Shown: positions 35,001 to 46,300 of the stretch, in pieces | Position numbering within the stretch: position 1 is the first letter of the stretch | Layout of the letters: each line of letters starts with the position of its first letter | Assembly (NCBI RefSeq): GCF_001949145.1 | Contig: NW_019091533.1 | Coordinates: 459,580 to 521,579, forward strand | Direction of reading: 5' to 3' | Source: Acanthaster planci | Taxonomy: Eukaryota; Echinodermata; Asteroidea; Valvatida; Acanthasteridae | Length of the DNA stretch: 62,000 bases | The notes under the pieces: generated by a model | Databases searched by the model: none | What the model was told of the DNA's origin: nothing | The model's input: only the letters and a program-made list of their open reading frames with translations | Translations under genes and position numbers: made by a program

Positions 35001-38000
35001 TGGAAGGGCGGCACAGAGTTCGAGAAGGCGGCTACGATAACGCCAAAGGTTGGGTGCGCACGCTAGATGACGGCAGGTACTGCCTGACGCAGTTCCCCCA
35101 CGGCCATGCTGAGACCCTTCGTAGTCTCATGTCGCAGCAGCCAGCAGACGTGGCGCAGGCCCCCAGGGTCGGGGATCGACCTTTGCGGCCCGCCAAGGCA
35201 CTCAACTTTGTCGGGTTTCTCGGAAGGCGATCCGACCAGGCTGCGCAGCTGATGGCGCAAGCAGACAAGCTGGTGGACGACCTGATGGTGCTCATGTGCG
35301 ACCAGCCGGACGTGCTGCTGTATGGGACGGCGGGGTGGTCGCCTGAGGACAGCAACCACTACAACCTGGTGGTGCTTCGCAACGAGGAGGCGGGGCAGAA
35401 ATGGAAGGAAGGGGAGTTGCATATGCGAGAAGCTATCAAGTAGGTAGTCGACCAACAACCCCACCCATCGAGGTTGTTTCACCATAATACGCCAACCGTG
35501 TGCGGGTTTTAGGAGCATTATAGCTTGTGCCAGGGATAACCATTAGCCCTAAAACAGCTTTCTCTACTTATGGGGATTTCTGTTGTCGCACGGTGCCTTT
35601 TCAAAAAGAGCTAATTGTTACCTAAATGCTAGCTAAACATTTAGGCCAAACTTCTGTGGTTAGAGGAACATAGATAACATGTCAGTAGCATGAATGCTGC
35701 GTCCAGCAAAACTTACGTTATCTGTTACTAGCTGGGATGCTGGGCGAAGCGCGGCACCTGCTAGATCATGGGTTGAGCTGAGACGTCATTGCCAGTTAAG
35801 TAATTGTTGTTTTTTTTGGGGGGGGGGTTGTTGTTGGGTTTTTTTTTCGATGACACCACCATTTCCGGATCTGGACAATTTTCAGACCTAATATGCTCAA
35901 AGAGACCCTACTTTGCGCGGGGTGTGGCCCAGTGAAGTGTAGTAGGCCTATGACACCAACTCATGCATAATTCTTTTGGGAATATTTCAGCTGAGCCAGG
36001 CCACTCTCAAGATTAAGAGGGGTAAATTCTGCTGGGTGCCCTGTTCTGCTTAGGGTTCTTAGGATAGGAACGCTCGACATATTTTTGCACGTCCCCCCTT
36101 TCAACGGTAAAAGCAAGACTTAGTCCAGTGCAAAGAAGTCCATTCCAGTGTAATTGTATTGACATAAGATTAGAAATATTTCGTCTGCATCATAAAAATA
36201 CAGACGTTTTATTTCTACTGGCACAATTAAGTGGCAAAGATGTGAAAATCAGTTTAAAATTAATGTCTGGTTAATAAGGCATGACGTACCCATTGAACCC
36301 AACTCAATGGTTGACATAAAAGTCCCAGCAATGTACTTCTCAACGGGAACTTAATATGACTGTAAAGAAGCCAAGTTAATTTGCTATCAAAGTATCAGTG
36401 CTAGCTGACGGCCGCCTCCTCCACTCCGAAATGTCTCTCCGAGTTAGGCCACTGAAAATAAGGGCAGGGGGGATTCGAAGAAACCCTGTATTTTGTTCTT
36501 GAACTGTACAGGTGTACAGGCAAAAATAGTCGGACGGTTGCAATATTAATCACATCTGGTTCAAAATGATAGGGTAGCAATTCATTTAAAGCAACTGGGA
36601 TAGGAACCAAAATGGAAGAAGTATGCAGAAAGAGAAGTGGATTTTTCCCAGATATGCACAAAAAAATTAATTTTGACTCGCCAAAGATAAAGAAAGTCAA
36701 ACTCTGCTTACAAAAAAACACAAAAATGAAAAATGAACCAAAGGACATAAATTAAGAGAGTCAAAAAAATTCAGGGCGGGAAATGTCACCCCCCCAAAAA
36801 CCCACAAGAACAAAAGAAAGAAAAAATCCTAAAAAACATTTAAAAACCAACACAGTGCCAATACTTCAGCAGATTACTCAAAAGAGCGCTTTTAGCGGCA
36901 GAGACCACGATGCAGTGTCTAAAGAATTAACAAAACAGAATATTAAGAATTTTACTGAGGATACCAGAAAAATCAAAATACACTTCAGCCAACCAAACTA
37001 AAGGAACCACTTTGGATAAATAAGGGTGCCAAAGAAAGATTACTAAAACTAAAGCTACACTGTTTAAAAAAGTGCTGAAGTTCATGTAACAAGATAAACA
37101 ACCCAAATTTCAGCCACCTGTGCTGTAGGTGCATACATTTACTGAACCCAAACTGTCCTAGTTAATACCTAATGAACAATGTCTGATTGTCTGCAGGGTC
37201 ACACTGTGAATAGTGGCAGGACTGAACTATCAAAGCAGCGTCAGAGTAGACATAGTCAAGGTACAAAGATTAGTTGTGCAACTTCGATTTCCATTAACAA
37301 GGTATATTTACCACCGAAACCAACAAGAATACGGACCAAATACCACTTTTGACAATCTGTGTTCATTGTCCTCCATTGTACATGTGTCCTTGCTCTATGG
37401 TACATGTAAAGCTATGGTTCAGCTGGTACCGATTTTGTGTCCAACTGTAGGAATAATCATCATTTGGGTTGTGGAGTTCCTTGCCAAGCAAGGCGCCGCA
37501 GGTCAGGGTTTGATACATTTAGCTCGAGGGCCAATTTTCCGTTGAACAGGCAAAACTTTCATTTCAAGTCGTATTGACGTGTCCTTCAACGGTTCCTGTG
37601 ACTAAGTAACCGCACTGGAGGGTAATGAAACAACATGGAAAGGCAGATCGAAGTGAGAGATGTGCATGACGCGGATGATGATTAATCGTTAATGACGACA
37701 CAACGCGTACATGCAAGATTGGCAGAAATTGCTGCAAATTGGTCGCCTTTGAAAGGCTAATAGAAGATGAAAATTATTCATGAAAAGCACGCGCAGTAGG
37801 ACCTGTCGGTATGTTTCGTGNNNNNNNNNNNNNNNNNNNNNNNNNNNNNNNNNNNNNNNNNNNNNNNNNNNNNNNNNNNNNNNNNNNNNNNNNNNNNNNN
37901 NNNNNNNNNNNNNNNNNNNNNNNNNNNNNNNNNNNNNNNNNNNNNNNNNNNNNNNNNNNNNNNNNNNNNNNNNNNNNNNNNNNNNNNNNNNNNNNNNNNN

Positions 38001-40610
38001 NNNNNNNNNNNNNNNNNNNNNNNNNNNNNNNNNNNNNNNNNNNNNNNNNNNNNNNNNNNNNNNNNNNNNNNNNNNNNNNNNNNNNNNNNNNNNNNNNNNN
38101 NNNNNNNNNNNNNNNNNNNNNNNNNNNNNNNNNNNNNNNNNNNNNNNNNNNNNNNNNNNNNNNNNNNNNNNNNNNNNNNNNNNNNNNNNNNNNNNTTCAC
38201 CGATTATTGACAATGTTCAATCAACATAATGTGACTCTCAATACTCCCTAATGTAGCAGAGGTCATTGCTTTAAACACCGGGTCACAAGTCGTGTCGCCC
38301 GGGGTCACAGACAATGCTCGTGGCGGCTGTGCACAGTACGCTCTACATGTTGAACTGTGGTTGGAAAGCAGCCCCATTATATTCCCTATACTTGATGGCA
38401 AGTCGTTAGATGGTCGTATTTTGTCCACGAACTTCAGCCGAAATCAGCGCGGCTCTTCCACGCGCCATTTTAAGCCTCGACAATATGCACAGATAATGAA
38501 CCTTTTTACCAAGGACGTTTGCCTAGAGAAAAAGTACGAGGCAATTGTGTCTAAATGCGCTCATTTAGGAAATTAACTTTTTACATTCGAAAGTCGAGTG
38601 AGTTAGAGCCTCTCAAAAATGCGCGGAGGAGTACTATGTATAGTCGACATGGACACTTACGCACGTAAGTTTGTGCACAAAGGGCGTACGAGCCTGCGCG
38701 TGAAACGTAACGTATAAGGGCTGGTCTAGGAGATCAACAGTGCACGCGGGCGTCAATGTGCACGCGGGTTTATGTCATGTACGCTACAAGTATGGCTGTA
38801 TCGCCCGCTGCCAAACTTACACTTGGAGTATTAACCCCATTGGAACTCTTAAAATGTCCCTTCTGCACCCTGTCTGTAATTCTATCATATTGTCGATCTA
38901 AAAAAAATCGCAAACCTTGAAATAATTGCTGGAAAATTGTAAAGAAAAAATGCCTTTGTAGACCAACCGTTACTTGTTCGACCATGTTTAGTCTTGGCTT
39001 TATCATAGGTTGTCGGGCCGAGTAACTATGATCAGAACTATAATTCGCTTCAAAATCCACAAGCCTACGGCTGTAATAGATAGAGCCAAATCCATATCTT
39101 CAACAACAAGAATTGCAATAAACCAAAGAATTTTCTTATGTATGACTGGTACCCTTTTCATGATGGTGTACGGTTGAGCCGCACAGCGCAGCCCGTAGGG
39201 CCTGCGCGTAAACTCACAACGGGCAGTTATCGTGGCATCTTTTCTACCGGTAATATGAAGGGAAAAGTTGTGGCACAAAAATCTATATATAAATTAAACT
39301 TTGTTCAAGCTGTTTTGCGATTTTCTGGTTTTCCCTCGCAAAACACCATGGCTTATCAAAAACTGAATGTAAAAAATTGACGGAGGTAAAACGAATTCTT
39401 ATCATTTCAGGGCTAAGATGAAGAAAAAAAGTAACCATTTTTCCGGAAAACATCAAAGGTGTACAACAAGAGATTCTGAAATTATCGCAAAAGAATTTTG
39501 GAAAATGGATGCGTTTTCTTTATATAGAAAAGGCACGTTCAGTGTTTCGCATTTAAAAATCCTGTTTTTTGACCTAACATGTTCATGTTTATTTATTGTT
39601 ATGTTTATTTATTATGGATTTATTTTCCACAGCCCCATTGTTTTGTTTGTTTGCATTCACTTTAAAGGCTGGTTATTTTGAGGAGAAACAAAATAGAAAT
39701 GTGAACCCGTTACATTGCCGACCATCCAAAACTGGATGACCCATGGCCAGTAATTGACCTAATTTGAGACCGCATGATTTAGACAGATCTCAGAATACAT
39801 ACATGGCTCCCAGAGGTAGTAAAGATCTTATTAGAATTTAAAACCTACTCCCGATCAACACCACTGTACTGCTTGCTCCCCTTGAATTATTCTCAACAGT
39901 GCTTTGAGTTAAGATGAACCATTCTAGCCGTTAGGTAGCAAATTTCGTGTTTGTTTCAGTCACTGCGTTCAGAACTGATGTTGTAGGGTTTCCAGAATAC
40001 GTCTTGAAGAAAAGACGCGGAGTACTGTGCAAAGAGCAATGCATCGCCCAGAAAGGGAAGAACATAGAATAAATAATGCAGACTAAGTCCGACCACCTAA
40101 TGACACTGCAAACCTATTATTCCCGGCAGATCATGTCGTCTTAAGACGCCTTTCCATATATGCGTCAACCCTTGCGCCAAGGTTGCGTATTCATCGAAAT
40201 CGCTCCCAGGGCGATTTTGACAGTCGAACGCCACGCATACGTGTGTTATGTTAATGGAGTCGATTTTGGTTTCTGTGAAAAAGAAACGCATGGACGCATA
40301 GTGTGCGCAACGCACCCAAAAACGTACACATGGAAAGGTGCCTTAATTCTGCTTTCACGATTTTTGTTTCAATTTGACTTTTTTTTCTTTTTCTTGCAGT
40401 AACCTGAGTCCCAAGTATTACACCACAGTTCGAATCCACACCGGAGTTCTGCCGGACGGACTTGACTCCAAGGAGTTCCTGCTCAAGCGGTCGGTGTTCC
40501 TGGATTACCGCGCACACCAGAAGGACCCCAACGCGCCTATCCAGCGGGAGGTGAAGCTGTGGGAAAATTTACCGGCGAGTAGCGTGGAGGGAGATGATAG
40601 AAATCAGTAA
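31514..40610 (+). CDS. unrecognised two-exon gene with two alternative paralogous first exons (whole span)
   Basis: Two long first exons (31514-32034 and 34907-35439) encode related proteins, about half identical by eye. Both end ...AA|GT in phase 2. The exon at 40400 starts after TTCTTGCAG with one base and then NLSPKYYTTVRIHTG, so either first exon reads straight into it. The joined products are about 243 and 247 residues if the TAA at 40608-40610 is used. Conserved blocks are the MLGLF..EC.DYLE start, LDDGR.C.TQFPHG, PD.LLYG.A and YNLVV.RNE.AG..WK. The W..H..A..LSP.YY...RIH.G pattern suggests a small alpha/beta enzyme or binding fold, possibly a dimeric alpha-beta barrel; this is a guess. 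No signal peptide is seen, so a cytosolic site is inferred. The alternative reading is two tandem genes, the first having lost its second exon. Confidence 0.7.
32060..34850. other. interval between the two first exons
   Basis: I looked here for a second copy of the 40400 exon (LSPKYY...RIHTG) on the plus strand and saw none. No other gene or clear repeat was found. The stretch is AT-rich, with C-runs at 32890 and 33059. Confidence 0.45.
34907..35439 (+). CDS. unknown gene, first exon B (paralogue of A)
   Basis: The ATG follows AAAGT. 177 codons end at donor TCAA|GTAGGT, phase 2, the same phase as exon A. The exon starts MEFSPRVEAYSEDAAHLGEM and has TQFPHGHAE, DVLLYGTAGW and YNLVVLRNEEAGQKWKEG. 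It is more GC-rich than its surroundings. Confidence 0.8.
35450..37820. other. intronic or intergenic DNA, nothing supported
   Basis: AT-rich DNA with G/T runs near 35805-35850 and A-rich tracts at 36655-36830. No exon or known repeat was recognised. Confidence 0.4.
37821..38195. other. assembly gap (375 N)
   Basis: An unbroken run of N. An additional exon of the plus-strand gene could be hidden here. Frames of X residues across it have no meaning. Confidence 0.99.
38200..40140. other. intronic DNA upstream of the shared exon
   Basis: No supported gene. Short frames are scattered and unconvincing. GC-richer patches with CGCG words occur near 38640-38770. Confidence 0.4.
40141..40346. mobile_element. 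TTAA-flanked foldback MITE next to a splice acceptor
   Basis: It starts TTAAGACGCCTTTCCATATA and ends as an inverted partner, TGGAAAGGTGCCTTAA. Pairing continues inward (CCTTGCGC against GCGCAACGC). Length is about 206 bp with no ORF. TTAA at both ends suggests a piggyBac-type miniature element. It ends 53 bp before the exon at 40400. Confidence 0.65.
40400..40610 (+). CDS. unknown gene, shared second (probably last) exon
   Basis: The acceptor is a long T-rich tract then TTCTTGCAG. One base completes the split AAT codon, then NLSPKYYTTVRIHTGVLPDG, FLLKRSVFLDYRAHQ and REVKLWENLP. The frame ends GDDRNQ then TAA at 40608-40610. The same bases form a donor CA|GTAAGT, so a further exon cannot be excluded, but none was found before 43.1 kb. 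Confidence 0.75.
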
Positions 40611-40619
40611 GTCCCGTGG

Positions 40620-43150
40620 CGAACCAAGTAACAAACAGCACGATCCTGGGGCACAGTGATCTAGGCCTAAGTCTCGACTTTGTCACAAACACTTGAACAT
40701 GCACGATATATGCGTATACATGTACGTTTACAGTGATACACAGGTACTGCAAAACAGTCGACTTTACATTCATGGATATCATGATAGGAGCCAACTAAGA
40801 TAACCTCCCCAAAAATGTGGTCGGGGATATGAGAGGCCCTTCCATCGCAGCTAGTGAATGTGTACAAGTTTGCATATGTGATTAGCAAGGCTAGACCATG
40901 CAAGTGTGCCGATTTCGGTACCCTTTACACCGGTCTAGTTTGTTCACTCATCTGTGTCAATAACATCACAAGCTGTATACCATTGCAAAGAGGGCATTAT
41001 GCCAGAGATATATTTCTCTTTCCCATATATATAAAGTAGTTTTGCTATTACAGTAATCTTGATCTCGGTATACTTTTTATGTGGACACACTGTAGATTGG
41101 ACAAGTTTAGCATATGGCGCCACGGTTCGATGTGTTAGTGTTGTAATGAACTATTCCTCAGGTCAATAAGCTCGCATTCAAATCTAATGTCCAGGCCAGG
41201 CCAGTAGCTCAATCCACTTATTGCCGTTCGGTTTGCACTGGGACTTGTTCCATGATTTGAGATTTCAGTACAGGTCGGGATTGCGTAAAGAAGTGTTTCT
41301 TCGATTTTTTCACAAGAGGAATTGATGAACAGGTTTTTTTTTCACGTAAGTCACGTTTTTGTTCCTTGCTAAAAGGTTTCATACTGCAATGTATTCAAAT
41401 TCTGCGATTTCGTTTACCTGAGTTTTGAAGGTAGGGGTGCTTGACATACATCTGAAATAATAAGTTTGAGTTTTGCGTTTGTGTTTTGTTCATACCATCA
41501 TGTAAGCCCATAATACTGGCAAAACGCCATACAGTTTAACCATGGGCTTTATTTAGTTGTTTGATACATTATTAATAAATTGTCGGTTTATCAACTGAAA
41601 ACCAGTTTAACTAACTTTAGCTGATTCGGGCGTTTTGGTGCATTTTATTAATTCAAATTTGCTCACTTCATGTACGGCAACGCCCGGCATTTCAAAGTAC
41701 ATTGCATGGTCAGAAGTTATTTTGTGTTTCGATCTTTTTATCGTATATACTTGTAATTGTGTATAGATAAGCAAACATGCTTACAGTGACAATTACACAT
41801 AAACGAATCAGTTTTGCGAATGCGTAACTCAATGCACATGTGACAACAGGCATTATGCGTCTAGTCTTTGGAAAAATGTAACCCTGAATGCTGCTTGGAG
41901 TTAATAATTTGAGGCAAATTAACGTCATCTTTATTTTTACGAGGACATGCATGATTATATTAACTCTGAATGCAGACAAATGCATGGTTATGAATGATCA
42001 CGATAAAATGTACATCTTTCCTCATGAACTTTGCATGACATTAACCAACGCTGATTGTATTTTTGTAAAGTAAAATGCAAATCGAAAATAAAGGTTGTGG
42101 TCTAATTTTAGCTATGCTTCGTTGATCAACGGGTTGGTTATTATTCAGAGACTTTTCCTCATCCATGTCACCATGGACTTATTTTTACAACAGAGTGCAG
42201 TGGCTTATAGGGGGGTGGCGGCTTGGGGCGCTTTACGTGCTTTAGCACGCTGTCACCAATTGGTTGGGAGTACCAGACTCTGATATCAAGAACGTCAGCT
42301 GCGGGAATAGGCTTGCAATACACGCTCCTGGAGAGTGTGGGGGTTATTTTTCTCCCGATAATGAGGTTGATAATAGTGGCGGACCCCATTTTGTAGCGAC
42401 CTTTTTTCCTATCAATCAAAACGAAACTGAGCTAGCTATGTTTGCCCGTCACAGATACAGCAAAACTGGATTCCAAGAAAGTATTCAAGCAACTATGGTG
42501 TATTAAACATCATAACTTTTAATCTCCTGTCGTTCAAACACTTGTACCTTTTGACTGCCAGTAGAATCGTCACCCCTATCAATCCTTGAAATAGCTTTGC
42601 ATACTAGACTATAGCCATTAATATAAAATGGCAAAATGAACAACATTTACGCTAAAAGCGGCATACGGTTAAATTCGTACTCGCTCTCCAACACAAACGC
42701 TGTCGCTGTCAAAATATGAGTCAAGGTATTCTGTAACAACGATTGGTTAAGAGTAAACACAGGCTTGGCAAGAATTCAGGTTAATGGAAATAGCGTGAGC
42801 GCAACCAGTAATAGAGAAAGCAGAAAGGGTAACGACCGAAAGTGTTGTCGAGGTAAAACTCTGCCAAATTCTTTTGTTCAAACTTCGCCAGAGACGTCAC
42901 GCCATTATAAACAAAGAGAACCCAACGACATAAAGTGAATGGAATGCTAAATGTTTGAGTAAAATTATGTACAGACGTTGATTTGGTGTTTTGGTCCTTT
43001 GACTAAAAATTAAGCTTACAGTACTGTTACGTTTGTCATTTTGGCATACAAGGATATTAGAAGCCGCTCGTACAAAAGACCATTATAAAAGTTCAGATTT
43101 TGGGCTTTCCTCAAAAACAGCAGTTACAGCATTCAGTATGAAAAAACGCT
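40620..43150. other. convergent intergenic region
   Basis: It lies between the 3' ends of the plus-strand gene and the ITIH gene. An open stretch at 42246-42506 has readable frames on both strands but no recognised domain and may be a repeat. The rest is AT-rich and featureless. Confidence 0.4.
41574..41579 (+). terminator. possible polyadenylation signal
   Basis: AATAAA lies about 960 nt past the TAA at 40610. It is a weak candidate given the AT-rich setting. Confidence 0.2.
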
Positions 43151-43159
43151 GATCTTGTC

Positions 43160-43386
43160 TTACGGCATCATCTCTGGAGGCAGCAGGTAATCGGTGTGTG
43201 GACCGTCGATGAGACCGTGGGCATTATCTTTCACGTACCAGCAAGGCTGCTTACGACCCACCAGATTGTTCAGCCGGGATCGCTGGACCACATCCACCCG
43301 TCGGTCCATGACAGTGAGCTCCGCCACCACGCCGTCCTTCGGCTCGCTCTGCGGCTTGACCTGGATCTGCCTACGCTGGAATTGCC
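43160..43386 (-). CDS. ITIH exon 17: terminal exon
   Basis: Acceptor CATTTCAG, phase 1, 75 codons plus TAA at 43160-43162. It reads [38 protein letters not shown] then TDYLLPPE. The CW.V..N..GLIDG.H.DY ending is diagnostic of ITIH chains. Confidence 0.97.
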
Positions 43387-46300
43387 CTGAAATGGTTCCA
43401 AAGTGCAGAGAGCATATTTCGTTTCTTTCTCCATGGGGGGAGTCAAATAATTTTTTTCTGTTGTATTGCTTGACTTCGGGGCAAATAGGGGTTAGTCACA
43501 CTCTTTCAAAGTTCGGGAAGTCATAATTTCCGTTCATGTCTACACAATTATGGTTTCCGTTCGCATATTTTTCGGGGGGGGGTTAACAGAATACTTGGCT
43601 TACCGATCAGTCCATGGACCTCCCCACTAAAGCCTTCGTGGTTGACAATGTAGAAGCCCAAATGGTCCACTTTGAACGCAATGTCTGGGTTCATACGGTG
43701 TAGCATGATAGCTAGGCTTATAGCCCCGTCATTCCTGGTAAGCACGGCTTCTTTGTTGTGGACAGCCAATGACCAGTTACCTGAGTAAGTACACCATTGA
43801 AAAAATGATGATGAATTGTGATTATTTATACCATCGTTTACAGAAACAAGAAAACAGTATGCAATAGACTTTGACTTGTGGTCTGTCTCCAAGGCACCTG
43901 CGTTATATCAAAGTGCGACAAGTGGCAAAGGGAAAACTGATGGAAGTTTTAACCATAGCAGAAAGGACACAAGGGGAGAGGAGAATAGATTTCAACGAAA
44001 TTAATGAATGTCAAGGTCTGATGAAATTTTCACCTCTTTCAACCATGACGGAATTTTTCCAGGACAGCACCATGTTTCCGTCCAAGGTGACATCCTTCGT
44101 GGAGAGTTTGACAGTGTGCCGTCCGAGACGTATCCCGATGCGGCCGAAGTACGTGCGGGTGCGGTCGGTGCCCGGGACAGGTTCGGGTGCTGCCACTATA
44201 AAGCCCGTCACCTGAATACCTGTGACGGTCATTGAAAAAAAAAGGTGCGTGCATTTACTTGACAGGTTCCCAATGTATTTTGGGCCTTAACGCCGCCCAG
44301 CCATTCGGAAACCATGCTGAGGAAGTATAAGCTGATATCTGGAAAATGATATCAATGTCCACGCATACAATGCAAAGTCTACAGCTTCCAATATTACTAC
44401 CAAAATTACCTATTAAGAAGAGAGTTTAGCCATACTTTGGATTACATTGAAACACAAAATTTGACAGAGGAAACAGAGAACTGTCAAACATTAAACCGCA
44501 TTCTTTAGTCTAGTTCAAATGTGTTTGGTGAAAAGTGCAAGAAATTATCAGAATGACGACAGGAAACTCGCGCGTTTGGCTATGCGCTCATGTTAATCGC
44601 TCACATAGGGATCATGTAAACAACTGGATTCGGCTTAGACTTCAGTCTCGCTGGTTCCACCCGTTTTGAAGCTGCGTTCGAAACCGCATATTCAAACTCT
44701 GACGGGAACCAGCGAAACTGAACCCTAAGCCGAATCTAGTCTCTTCGAAAACGCCCATGGATCTCAGTTATAGCTCAAAATACGGGCGTTTCACAATAGT
44801 GCGCCACCAAGAACTTGCAAGGTCTCCTGGAGATCAATGATCGACCCTTTTCAAACGCGCATTTCGTACATTGGCCACCACGTTGCAAACTCTTGGCGGC
44901 GCACTACTGTGAAACGCCCATATTGCTCTGTGTTTGGTGCTTGTACCAACGACAAAAGAGTAAAAACTGGCAGGATGAGTAAATTCATTTACCCAATTGT
45001 GCATCCGTCAGGAGATTGAACACTTCGCCAGCTTGGCCCAAGATGTCGAAACATACGGTGACGTCACTCGTCGGGACATGCACCACGAAATGAGGGTCAC
45101 TATCCGCTGGGGAATGCCAGAAAATGAAGGCCGATTTTTCAAAAATGAGAAATTAGCAAAGTGCAAGCACGCAATTAATTGGAAAGAAATGGCAATACAA
45201 CCCGGCATCTGAAAAAAATTAATATTAATTTGAGTTTCACAGTGATGCAGAGTATACCTTAGAGATAACCGGTTTCGTCATTTTGTCTGGTTCGAGAGAA
45301 ATGATACCCCCCAACAAAGAGAAAGCATCAACAACTAAAACAAGACAAAGACGACCAAATTCTGAAAAAGAAACCAAATAAGAGATCCCTTGAACAAAAC
45401 AGCTGCTGCGTACATCAGGTATGTTCTTCAAACTTGATATTGGCTGAAACCATACCAAAATGGATGATCTCTCCGAGTGGCTTTGAATGCCCGATGTACG
45501 TCCACTTTTTGTATGTACACCCATTCTGTGACGAGCTTGAAAAAGTGATATCTATCTCGATGAGGAAAAATGATGAGATGAATGGTTATCTTACCATATC
45601 CTCCGCCACCACCTCCGGACCTTTGGCTGCCTGCAGGAGAATGGCCTTGTCTACTAGCGCTTCCTCCTTTGGAAGTGTGAAAGAGAAACAGGCAAAATTT
45701 ATCGTTCAAAAATCAGGGTTTTATGATGATGACTTCTCAGAAATATGGCTGAATCTTCTCAAAAGTGGAGGGTAAGGGTTGGTTTTAAGAACTGGTACGC
45801 TGACAAGAAGATATTGGATTATTATGAATCGACAGCGATTTTTAAGTTCACACATAATTATACAAGCTCAGGCTACAACAATCATACACAGTGTAATTCG
45901 ACAACCAGAATCAGATATCATTACTGCGGTGACACAACGCTCAAGGACAGGTGGTGCGCGCGCGTTAAATGCCTCTATGACCAATAGGGGTGACGTGATT
46001 TGCCGAATGCTCGCGCGTGTCAAACTGGAGAATGTGCGTTTGCTAACCTCGTTCCTGTTGGTACCGCACTATGTTGGTTCCCACCATGTCTTGCGCTAGT
46101 GAAAGAAGGCGCAGCCCGTGGAGTTGAGGTTGACGTTTGAGTGTGGTGCATAGAGCTATATATGAAAAGTACAGCGCTGACTCATGTAGGCCGACAAAGT
46201 GATGCCTGCTGATCTTGCTCGAATGTTAGGGAAACATTCGTTTTAAAATTATCAGCTATGGATGTAAATAAACGTGCCATTGGTCTGTACATGTGAGCCT

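Noticed and set aside
37778-38251. Long open frames across the run of N
   Set aside because: Artefact of unknown bases.
42246-42506. Possible third exon of the plus-strand unknown gene
   Set aside because: An AG at 42245 would fit the phase, but the resulting frame is short and hydrophobic with no similarity pattern. An alternative frame and an antisense frame look equally open. More likely a repeat.
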